Source of the DNA: Planctomycetota bacterium | GTDB lineage: Bacteria; Planctomycetota; UBA1135; GCA-002686595 | Direction of reading: 5' to 3' | DNA: 5,497 nucleotides | Assembly (NCBI GenBank): GCA_029259675.1 | Contig: JAJDES010000248.1 | Span: 1 to 5,497 of the forward strand | In this document: positions 1 through 5,497 of the stretch, piece by piece | Position numbering within the stretch: the stretch's first letter is position 1 | How the letters are laid out: the number at the start of each line of letters is the position of its first letter | Program-made: the position numbers and the translations under genes | Notes under the pieces: model-generated | What the model saw: the letters and a program-made list of their open reading frames with translations, nothing else | The model's database searches: none | Told to the model about the DNA's origin: nothing

Positions 1-1767
1 GACGACCGCTTCGACCCGGCGACGTATCCGGAGCATTTGCCGGAGGGTGTGGGCTGCCAGCGTTGCCATGGACCCGGAGCCGCCCACGTCGAATTGGCTG
101 AGGACCCAAACAGTTCCGAGCAAGACATTGCAGGCGCCATATTCAATCCCATCGACCTGGAGCCGGGCCGGCGGGATGAGGTTTGCTATCAGTGCCACCT
201 GCAACCGACTAGTGCGTTCGATGCAATCTTTCGCAGAAGCGGACGAGGTGACTACGCTTTTGTAGCCGGCGAAGACTTGCGTCAGTTCATGACCCATTTC
301 GATTTTGACGACGGCAGGCCCACGGACGCTCGCTTTGAGATCAATCACCACGCCTATCGCCTGCGCCAAAGCGAGTGCTTTCTCGCGAGTCCGCAGGGGC
401 TTTCATGTTTGGATTGCCACGATCCTCACCGGGCTGTTCCGGAAGCCCGGCGCGAGGAGCACTTTCGGCGCGCATGCACCCGCTGTCACGGGGAGCGCGA
501 TTGTGGATTGGACGTTGAAGCTCACGCGTCCAAGCGCAAGGCGCAACTGGAGGCGCGCGATGATGCGGCGCATGTTTTCCCAAGTGCTCGCGATTGCGTG
601 AGCTGTCATATGCCGCAGCGACGAACTGAGGATGTGATCCAGTCCGTGGTGACCGATCACAAAATTTCGCGTGAATGGGATTCCGATGGGGAATGGCTAC
701 GGCCATTGGATGAACAGAGCAGCATGCGCGTGGAGCGATTGTTTGAGTACTTCGCCAGCAGGGAGCGAGCCGAGGACCCGATTCGCTCTGCCCTTGAGCG
801 AGCTCAAGTCAAGTCGAACTTCGGTGGCCCGGACTCACATTTGGAGTTGCAAGCCGCCATGCTCGCCGAGCCGCCCGAGGATTCAGATTCCTATTGGATT
901 TTGGGAGCGGCGCTGGAGCGAGCAGGCAAGCACGCAGCGGCGGCGGCCGCCTTTGGACAGGCTTTCACGCTACGTCCTGACTTCGCGCAGGCCCAGGCCA
1001 AGCGAGGTCGCAACTTGGCCCTATCGGGGTCGCTCAAGCCGGGGCTGGCGGACTTGCGGGCCGCAGTTGCACTCGACTCCGATGACCCGCTCTTGCACGC
1101 GTTGTTGGCCGAGACGTTGGTGGAATCGAGGCGCTTGGAGGCGGCTGCCCGGCATTTTTTGCGCGCGACGCAACTGCGTCCCGTTGCGGGGGAGTGGTGG
1201 CTCAGCTTGGCTCGATTGCAGCGCGAACTCGATCAATCTGAACAAGCATTTGAAAGCATGGAACGATCGCTGGCGGTAAATCCGGGCGTACCTGCGGCCT
1301 GGATCGACTTGGCGAGCTGGCATGAACGCGATGACCGCAGCGAGCTGCGGTTGAAAGCACTGCAGCAGGGCCTGCACTCGAATCCCTCGAGTGCCGAATT
1401 GCTGCAAGCGCTGACAGAGTTGCGCTTGTTTGGGAGCGACGAGGATTCGCGCGACTGGAGGCGTGGCCTGGCTCTGGCAGAGCGAGCCGATTCCGTGGTT
1501 GTGAACGGCGGCCGGGCAACGCGCAACCTGGCCTTGGCTTTGGCGCTCGACGGCCAAATCGGCGTTGCGCGCGAAAAGCTGGACCTTTCGGTTCGCCGCG
1601 GCGCCCACCCGATTGGGACGTCGGCAATAGAGGCCTTGATCGAATGGGAAAGTGGCTCGAAGGCGCGCGGTCAATCAATTCTGAGCGAAGTGGAAGCTCG
1701 AAAACCCAAACGCGCTGACTTGCGCCTCCTGCTGACGTTCGTGCGAGCGCAATTCGAGGCGCGCTAA
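1..1767 (+). CDS. Multiheme c-type cytochrome with C-terminal TPR domain (gene A), 5'-truncated by the window edge
   Basis: The reading frame is open from base 1 and gives 588 visible residues ending at TAA. The TTG at 37 is not a convincing start, because homology with the downstream paralog continues across it and about 230 N-terminal residues of that paralog have no counterpart here. The true start therefore lies outside the window. Five heme-attachment motifs are visible: CQRCH 19-23, CYQCH 62-66, CLDCH 136-140, CTRCH 159-163 and CVSCH 199-203. Extra histidines shared with the paralog (H29, H116, H117, H143, H220) are candidate distal heme ligands. From about residue 290 to the end the protein is helical and TPR-like, with about five or six units; examples begin near SYWILGAAL, PLLHALLAE and EWWLSLARL. 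CXXCH motifs imply heme attachment outside the cytoplasm, so a periplasmic electron-transfer role is inferred; substrate and partners are unknown. The interval between the last two hemes is 16 residues longer than in the paralog. Confidence is high for the family and low for the specific function. Confidence 0.9.
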   Translation, partial: DDRFDPATYPEHLPEGVGCQRCHGPGAAHVELAEDPNSSEQDIAGAIFNPIDLEPGRRDEVCYQCHLQPTSAFDAIFRRSGRGDYAFVAGEDLRQFMTHFDFDDGRPTDARFEINHHAYRLRQSECFLASPQGLSCLDCHDPHRAVPEARREEHFRRACTRCHGERDCGLDVEAHASKRKAQLEARDDAAHVFPSARDCVSCHMPQRRTEDVIQSVVTDHKISREWDSDGEWLRPLDEQSSMRVERLFEYFASRERAEDPIRSALERAQVKSNFGGPDSHLELQAAMLAEPPEDSDSYWILGAALERAGKHAAAAAAFGQAFTLRPDFAQAQAKRGRNLALSGSLKPGLADLRAAVALDSDDPLLHALLAETLVESRRLEAAARHFLRATQLRPVAGEWWLSLARLQRELDQSEQAFESMERSLAVNPGVPAAWIDLASWHERDDRSELRLKALQQGLHSNPSSAELLQALTELRLFGSDEDSRDWRRGLALAERADSVVVNGGRATRNLALALALDGQIGVAREKLDLSVRRGAHPIGTSAIEALIEWESGSKARGQSILSEVEARKPKRADLRLLLTFVRAQFEAR

Positions 1768-1796
1768 GCGCTCAGCTGGCCCCCATGGCTCCGTTC

Positions 1797-1804
1797 AGGA
1801 GGTG
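1797..1804 (+). other. Orphan Shine-Dalgarno-like AGGAGGTG
   Basis: AGGAGGTG is an eight-base match to the usual complement of the 16S rRNA 3' end. No ATG, GTG or TTG lies 5-10 bases downstream. The nearest candidates, TTG at 1819 and GTG at 1821, are 14 or more bases away and open frames of only nine and four codons. The GTG of the next large gene is 53 bases downstream. The site may be a chance match, a ribosome standby site on a read-through transcript, or a remnant of an older start. Confidence 0.3.
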
Positions 1805-1825
1805 CAGAAGGGGGCGCCTTGTGTC

Positions 1826-1858
1826 CAAACGGTAAGGCTGCGGTATAGTCACCGTTTG
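1826..1858 (+). promoter_or_regulatory. Putative promoter -10 and operator-like inverted repeat overlapping the GTG start of gene B
   Basis: CAAACGGT (1826-1833) and ACCGTTTG (1851-1858) form a perfect 8-bp inverted repeat with a 17-nt centre. The centre contains TATAGT (1844-1849), a good -10-like hexamer. TTGTGT at 1819-1824 could be a weak -35, but the 19-nt spacing is long. The -10-like hexamer ends eight bases before the GTG start codon, so a transcript from it would begin at or next to the start codon and be leaderless or nearly so. The right arm ends on the first base of that codon. The arms could be an operator for a dimeric regulator, or pair in a longer mRNA and mask the start. All functional readings are inference from position and symmetry. 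Confidence 0.4.
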
Positions 1859-4251
1859 TGGATTCAGTCGACGCAAACACAGGTAATGCAAAAGAACTCG
1901 GTCAAGCCAAGTGGAGCGGAACCCGCGTGCTCGGTGTCGCCGCCTTGCTTTGCTACTGCGTGATCGGGACCGAACTGAGCGAGACATCGGCGCCCATGGA
2001 ATGGAGCTCCGTCCCCGGAGGGGATGAGGATTTTCCTTGGTTGATGAGTTCGGGAGTTGCGCCGGGTTACCTGCCCGACCAAGCCTGCGCCGAATGTCAC
2101 GGTGCCATCGCGGAGAGCTATCAGGATCTCGGCATGGCGCGAGCCTTCTTCAAATTGACCGCCCCCAAGGTCGTTGAGGATTTTGTGCGGAACAATCACT
2201 TCTTCCACGCAGCTTCGGGTCGGCACTATCAAATGCAAACCCGGGCGGGTGAGTATTTCATCAGCCGCTGGATGGAGGATGATGACGGCGAAGCTTTTGG
2301 CTTGCGCGAAGAGAGAATTGACTGGGTGCTCGGTTCGGGCAATAGCTCGCGCAGCTACTTGCATCAAAATGAATTGGGCGAGCTCTATCAGTTCCCCATC
2401 GTTTGGTACTCGAAACTCAATAGTTGGGGCATGGCGCCAGGCTACGACCGCGCCCACCACCAGGGCTTTGAGCGGCGCATCGGATCGCGCTGCATGTTTT
2501 GTCACAACGCCTATGCGGACATGCCGGAGGGCTCCGACGCTGCCGGCGTGGCGCCGCGCTTTCCCTTGGAATTGCCGCAGGGCATCGGTTGCCAGCGTTG
2601 CCACGGGCCGGGCGCCGAGCATGTGAAGTTGGCCTTGGATCCAGCCGTTGGGGATTCGGAACTTGCCGCGGCGATCGTGAACCCGGGCAAATTACCCGCC
2701 GCGCGCCTGGACGATGTTTGCAACCAATGTCATTTGCAGCCTTCTACCCAACTCGATAGTCATTTGCAGCGCTTGGGTCGCGGCTCTTTTTCATTCCGAC
2801 CCGGTCAGGTACTTGCGGACTTTAGGTTGGGGCTCGTGCTGCCCCAATTCGGTGACGGCAGCGAGACGTTTGAAGTCAATCACCACTCGACTCGTTTGCG
2901 AGAAAGCGCGTGTTTCGAGAACAGTTCGGGAGCGCTTGCTTGCATTCGTTGTCACGATCCGCACGCCAAGCCGGCACCGGAGATTTTGGCCAAGCGCGTG
3001 CGCGAAGTGTGCATGGGCTGCCACGCGGGGGAGTCGATGCACGACAGCCTCGAAGACAAGCCCGATGAGAGTCAAGCCGATTGCGCCGCTTGTCACATGC
3101 CCTTGCACCGAGCAGCGGATGCGATTCAATTGTTAATGACCGACCATCGCATCCGTCGCTTGCCGGCACCGGACGATTGGACGGACCCGCGTCCGGAGCG
3201 CAATGCGCTGCCGGGGACGGCGCAATTCTATGACGAGACGCTGGTTCCAGTCGGCGATGAAGGCCGCATCCTGCAAGCCATGGCGGAAACGGTGCGCGGT
3301 GGGGGCGGTAGCCAGCGCATAGCCATGAAGCAGCTCTTGGAGCAATCCAGCTTGGCTTTCCCGGAGAGTTGGAGCGCGCTTGGAGCCGCTCACATGCAAG
3401 CGGGAGAGACGGAGCAGGCCATCGAAGCTTTTTCGCGGGCGCGTGCATTGGCGCCGCAACGCGATTTTCTAACGATTCAATTATCGGAGGCGTTGCGCAG
3501 CGCAGGTCAAGATCGCAAAGCCCTGCAGTTGGTGCGCGAGTGCATCAAGCACAACCCGAACAACCCCGACTTGCTGCGCGAAATGGCGGAAGCTCTGTCG
3601 GCGACGGGACGCAAGGAGCGCGCTCTGCGCTTTGCAGAGAATGCAGTGGAACAACGCGACAATCATTTTGCAGCGCGCATGTTGCTCGGCTCACTGCATT
3701 TGGAAGAAGGAGATGCCGAGGCCGCTCTCGAAGCATTAAATGCGGCCATATCCATTGAACCGAGTGCTCCCGAAGCGCATCACGATTACGCCTATGTGCT
3801 CGCGCTTGAGGACCGTTGGGATGAAGCCCTGCGACATTGGCGCTTGGCCGCGGAGCGAGCGCCTGCAAGCGCTGATTTGCAACGCAGCTTGGCAATCGCC
3901 GCTTTGTGTGCTCCGAGCGTCGAAGTGCGAAATTCGAAACTCGCACTGCGGGCGGCCCGGTCGGCGATGGAGTTGGACGGCAGTCACGTGGACGCTCAAG
4001 CTTGTCTAGCCCTGGCGATGTGTGTGACCGGCGAAGAAGCCGAGGGCATTGCAGCCTTGAAGCATGCTTTGGAATTGTCCATCTCCGGAGGGCCTGGGGA
4101 GTTGACTATTCAGTTGGCCCTGGCCGTTGCGGAATCCGATGGCTCGCGCGCGCAAGCCAAATCGATTAGGCCGTTGCTTGTGCGCAGCAAGGGGCAGGCG
4201 CCCCTGTCCCTGCAGACCCTCTTGCGCCGGCGCTTGATGCGCGGGAACTAG
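1858..4251 (+). CDS. Heptaheme c-type cytochrome with C-terminal TPR domain (gene B)
   Basis: This complete protein has 797 residues. The GTG start is chosen because an in-frame TAG at 1846-1848 blocks extension, and the first in-frame ATG (residue 47) would remove the export signal. The N-terminus has basic residues (K12, K18, R23), a hydrophobic core at about 24-37 and a possible signal-peptidase site after TSA (43-45). No good lipobox precedes C32 or C34. Seven heme motifs follow: CAECH 77-81, CMFCH 212-216, CQRCH 245-249, CNQCH 288-292, CIRCH 362-366, CMGCH 385-389 and CAACH 409-413. The first motif followed by a Met-Ala-Arg segment resembles cytochrome c554/c-prime-type multiheme domains. 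About seven TPR-like units span 502-740. A periplasmic or membrane-anchored electron carrier with a docking tail is inferred; redox partners are unknown. It lies 90 nt after gene A, its paralog, on the same strand, so the pair arose by duplication. Its own promoter is possible just upstream. Confidence 0.92.
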   Translation: MDSVDANTGNAKELGQAKWSGTRVLGVAALLCYCVIGTELSETSAPMEWSSVPGGDEDFPWLMSSGVAPGYLPDQACAECHGAIAESYQDLGMARAFFKLTAPKVVEDFVRNNHFFHAASGRHYQMQTRAGEYFISRWMEDDDGEAFGLREERIDWVLGSGNSSRSYLHQNELGELYQFPIVWYSKLNSWGMAPGYDRAHHQGFERRIGSRCMFCHNAYADMPEGSDAAGVAPRFPLELPQGIGCQRCHGPGAEHVKLALDPAVGDSELAAAIVNPGKLPAARLDDVCNQCHLQPSTQLDSHLQRLGRGSFSFRPGQVLADFRLGLVLPQFGDGSETFEVNHHSTRLRESACFENSSGALACIRCHDPHAKPAPEILAKRVREVCMGCHAGESMHDSLEDKPDESQADCAACHMPLHRAADAIQLLMTDHRIRRLPAPDDWTDPRPERNALPGTAQFYDETLVPVGDEGRILQAMAETVRGGGGSQRIAMKQLLEQSSLAFPESWSALGAAHMQAGETEQAIEAFSRARALAPQRDFLTIQLSEALRSAGQDRKALQLVRECIKHNPNNPDLLREMAEALSATGRKERALRFAENAVEQRDNHFAARMLLGSLHLEEGDAEAALEALNAAISIEPSAPEAHHDYAYVLALEDRWDEALRHWRLAAERAPASADLQRSLAIAALCAPSVEVRNSKLALRAARSAMELDGSHVDAQACLALAMCVTGEEAEGIAALKHALELSISGGPGELTIQLALAVAESDGSRAQAKSIRPLLVRSKGQAPLSLQTLLRRRLMRGN

Positions 4252-4257
4252 CGCAAC
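4252..4257. other. Six-base convergent junction between gene B and the PhzF-family gene
   Basis: Gene B ends with TAG at 4249-4251 and the opposing PhzF-family gene ends with TGA read from 4260 to 4258, leaving six bases between stops. There is no space here for an intrinsic terminator for either gene, and I see no stem followed by a T-tract in the flanking coding ends. Transcription from each side probably enters the other gene unless it ends by a factor-dependent mechanism. Confidence 0.7.
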
Positions 4258-5067
4258 TCAATACAGTTCGCCCTTCATGTAGGGTGCGCAGACTCCGCCG
4301 ATCCACACGCGGCCCTCGTCTAGTTCGCAATGAACTTGGCCCCCGCGGGCCGAAATTTGATTGGCCAGCATGCGCCGCTTGTTCAGGCGCGCACCCCAAT
4401 AGGGAGCGGTTGTGCAATGGGCCGAGCCGGTGACCGGGTCTTCGTCGATCCCCGAACCGGGTGCGAAGTAGCGTGATACGAAATCCACTGCCGTTCCCGG
4501 AGCGGTGCACAATACGTTGGTTTGAAGTTGACCCAATTCGCGAACATCCGGGTCCAGGGCCGCGACTTGTGCTTCTGAGTCAAAGACCAGCATGCAGTTG
4601 GTGACTCCGGCTTCGTTTCGAACGGCGTGGGTTTCGGATGCCTTGGCACCCATGGCGGTTTCGATGCGTGGATCGAGGGCGCCGGCTTCGCCGCGCTTGA
4701 CGAGCGTGGCCAGTCGCTCGGGAAAGCTCATCCAAAGCAATCCCTCGCGCGCTTCCACGCACAAATGGCCCGAGAGCGTTTCAAAAATCACCCGTTCGCT
4801 GCCGGGCTTCAGTTCATTGAAGACAACCCAGGCCGAAGCGAGCGTCGCGTGCCCGCACAGGTCCACTTCCATGGTTGGTGTGAACCAACGCAGTTCATAA
4901 TTGTCGCCCTTGGGCAGCAAGTAAGCCGTCTCCGAGAGATTGTTCTCCAGGGCGACGGCCTGCAACCATTCGCGTTCCGGCCAAGCCTCCAATGGGCAAA
5001 TAGCGGCTGGATTGCCCGCAAAGATCTGCGCGGTGAACGCATCGACTTGATAGATCGAAACAGTCAT
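4258..5067 (-). CDS. PhzF-family isomerase/epimerase-like protein
   Basis: The predicted protein has 269 residues, normal for the PhzF family (diaminopimelate-epimerase-like fold, two similar halves). Recognisable family features are the N-terminal VDAFTAQIFAGNPAAICPL (residues 8-26), LSETAYL (44-50) with E46 in the place of the catalytic glutamate of PhzF, DLCGHATLA (69-77) and DEDPVTGSAHC (208-218). The frame can be extended to a TTG at 5133, but the added 22 residues are proline- and histidine-rich and unlike the family, whose members start just before the VDAF motif. The ATG at 5067 is therefore preferred. GGAG at 5070-5073 is a Shine-Dalgarno core but only two bases from the ATG. It is most likely a soluble cytoplasmic enzyme. 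Most non-phenazine relatives of this type (YddE-like) have no established substrate, and no phenazine genes are visible here, so a role in phenazine synthesis should not be assumed. It lies downstream of, and on the same strand as, the phosphatase-like gene. Confidence 0.93.
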   Translation of the reverse strand: MTVSIYQVDAFTAQIFAGNPAAICPLEAWPEREWLQAVALENNLSETAYLLPKGDNYELRWFTPTMEVDLCGHATLASAWVVFNELKPGSERVIFETLSGHLCVEAREGLLWMSFPERLATLVKRGEAGALDPRIETAMGAKASETHAVRNEAGVTNCMLVFDSEAQVAALDPDVRELGQLQTNVLCTAPGTAVDFVSRYFAPGSGIDEDPVTGSAHCTTAPYWGARLNKRRMLANQISARGGQVHCELDEGRVWIGGVCAPYMKGELY

Positions 5068-5194
5068 GGCTCCAGGTTTTTCGGTAGGGGGGGCTGGCGC
5101 GTGTGTCGAGTGAAGCAGGAGCTTTTGGAGCAACTTACGAGCATGGAAACCTGGTCGGTCCCGTCGGCTGGGCTCGCGCAGATGAAGTTCCGAA
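5068..5194 (-). promoter_or_regulatory. 127-nt leader/intergenic region upstream of the PhzF-family gene
   Basis: No gene is supported in this stretch. Read on the - strand, CCAGGTTT (5154-5147) is complementary to AAACCTGG (5079-5072), an 8-bp match separated by 67 nt. The second arm overlaps the GGAG ribosome-binding core of the PhzF-family gene by two bases. GCTCC is directly repeated with a four-base spacer (5130-5117), and a run of seven C lies at 5093-5087. I see no convincing -35/-10 pair and no stem plus T-tract terminator for the upstream gene. The genes could be cotranscribed or the promoter could be of a non-standard type. Confidence 0.3.
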
Positions 5195-5497
5195 TCAATC
5201 CGTTCGTTCCAGCATGGCCAGTACCCGACTCTTAACGGATTGCATATCCACCGAACCCGCCTGCGGTTCGGGGCCGCAGGCGCCGAAGGGTTGGGATGAG
5301 ATGAAGATCGGGCCGCAGGTGGGATCCCTGGGGGCCCTGCCGTGGCTGCCCTTGACGAGCGTGGCGTCGAGGGGAATGACGTCCATTAGGTAACGGAAGC
5401 CCAAGAACTTTTGTGCCAAGCGGCGAATGACGCGCAATGCGGGTAGGCGCAATTGCGGATCGAGGAATAGTTCGCAGGGGTCGTAGCCCGGCTTGCG
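5195..5497 (-). CDS. C-terminus of an alkaline-phosphatase-superfamily protein (type I phosphodiesterase/nucleotide pyrophosphatase-like), truncated by the window edge
   Basis: The frame is open to the right edge, giving 100 visible residues that end at TGA (5197-5195). The TTG at 5452 lies inside the conserved region and is not a credible start, since the upstream codons continue the family sequence (RKPGYDPCELFLDP, visible residues 1-14). The segment FRYLMDVIPLDATLVKGSHGR (visible 34-54, quoted in two parts: FRYLMDVIPLD and ATLVKGSHGR) followed by GPIFISS (62-68) matches the end of phosphodiesterase/nucleotide-pyrophosphatase-like members as I know them. H52 in GSHG is the likely last zinc-ligand histidine of the catalytic site. 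Such enzymes hydrolyse phosphate mono- or diesters; the substrate cannot be told from this fragment. The nucleophile and other metal ligands lie outside the window. It is upstream of, and codirectional with, the PhzF-family gene. Confidence 0.8.
   Translation of the reverse strand, partial: RKPGYDPCELFLDPQLRLPALRVIRRLAQKFLGFRYLMDVIPLDATLVKGSHGRAPRDPTCGPIFISSQPFGACGPEPQAGSVDMQSVKSRVLAMLERTD

Noticed and set aside
1021..1674. 217-codon open frame on the - strand inside gene A, and a 202-codon frame on the + strand (4627-5235) opposite the PhzF-family gene
   Set aside because: Both lie antisense to well-supported genes in GC-rich DNA, where long shadow frames are expected, and neither translation shows a recognisable domain or motif.
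1745..1773. GAGCGC/GCGCTC inverted repeat and the GCGCTAAGCGC palindrome around the gene A stop codon
   Set aside because: They are short, GC-rich and not followed by T residues; similar matches arise often in this base composition.
1780..1814. Possible terminator after gene A: CCCCC (1780-1784) with GGGGG (1810-1814), enclosing CTCC/GGAG (1789-1801)
   Set aside because: The stems are short with a large interior, and no T-tract follows, so an intrinsic terminator is not supported.
1785..1835. Short ATG frame coding a basic 16-residue peptide (MAPFRRCRRGRLVSKR)
   Set aside because: It has no Shine-Dalgarno sequence in front, is very short, and fits chance in a GC-rich gap.
1945..1962. Lipoprotein signal at the two cysteines in LLCYC of gene B
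   Set aside because: Neither C32 nor C34 is preceded by an acceptable lipobox, so a cleaved signal peptide or membrane anchor is more likely.
55..2603. Exact 14-base repeat TGCCAGCGTTGCCA at 55-68 and 2590-2603
   Set aside because: It encodes the same heme motif in the two paralogous cytochromes and is explained by their homology.
4258..5067. Phenazine biosynthesis assignment for the PhzF-family gene
   Set aside because: No other phenazine genes are visible and the family is widespread in organisms that make no phenazines.
5065..5133. N-terminal extension of the PhzF-family protein to a TTG at 5133
   Set aside because: The extra 22 residues do not resemble the family, which starts just before the VDAF motif; the ATG at 5067 gives the usual length.
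4696..5365. Exact 15-base repeat CTTGACGAGCGTGGC at 4696-4710 and 5351-5365
   Set aside because: Both copies lie in coding frames and encode the same peptide, ATLVK, in two unrelated proteins; this looks like coincidence of residues and codons, not a DNA repeat element.

Overview
The window carries four protein genes and no RNA genes, mobile elements or CRISPR arrays. The + strand holds two tandem paralogous genes for exported multiheme c-type cytochromes with tetratricopeptide-repeat (TPR) tails. The first is cut by the left window edge and the second is complete. The - strand holds a complete PhzF-family isomerase/epimerase gene and, upstream of it, the last 100 codons of an alkaline-phosphatase-superfamily (type I phosphodiesterase/nucleotide pyrophosphatase-like) gene cut by the right edge.

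The DNA is GC-rich. The complete cytochrome gene uses a GTG start with no ribosome binding site at normal spacing. Long heme-TPR proteins of this kind are, from general knowledge, common in Planctomycetota, Acidobacteriota and Verrucomicrobiota. A free-living, respiring environmental bacterium from one of these groups is the best guess. This is inference from protein style, since no marker gene is present.

Layout: 1-1767 (+), 3' part of heme-TPR gene A (five CXXCH motifs visible); 1768-1857, a 90-nt gap with an orphan Shine-Dalgarno sequence, a -10-like hexamer and an 8-bp inverted repeat that ends on the next start codon; 1858-4251 (+), heme-TPR gene B (seven CXXCH motifs plus about seven TPR-like units); a 6-nt convergent junction; 4258-5067 (-), PhzF-family gene; 5068-5194, a 127-nt leader/intergenic stretch; 5195-5497 (-), C-terminus of the phosphatase-superfamily gene.

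The two cytochromes probably act outside the cytoplasm in electron transfer, with the TPR tails as protein-docking surfaces. Their electron donor and acceptor cannot be read from this window. The PhzF-like and phosphatase-like genes show no clear functional link to them. The most interesting points are the heme-TPR pair, whose shared region has five hemes matched by five conserved extra histidines, and the compact control region between the two genes. I found no evidence in the window for a wholly new system.
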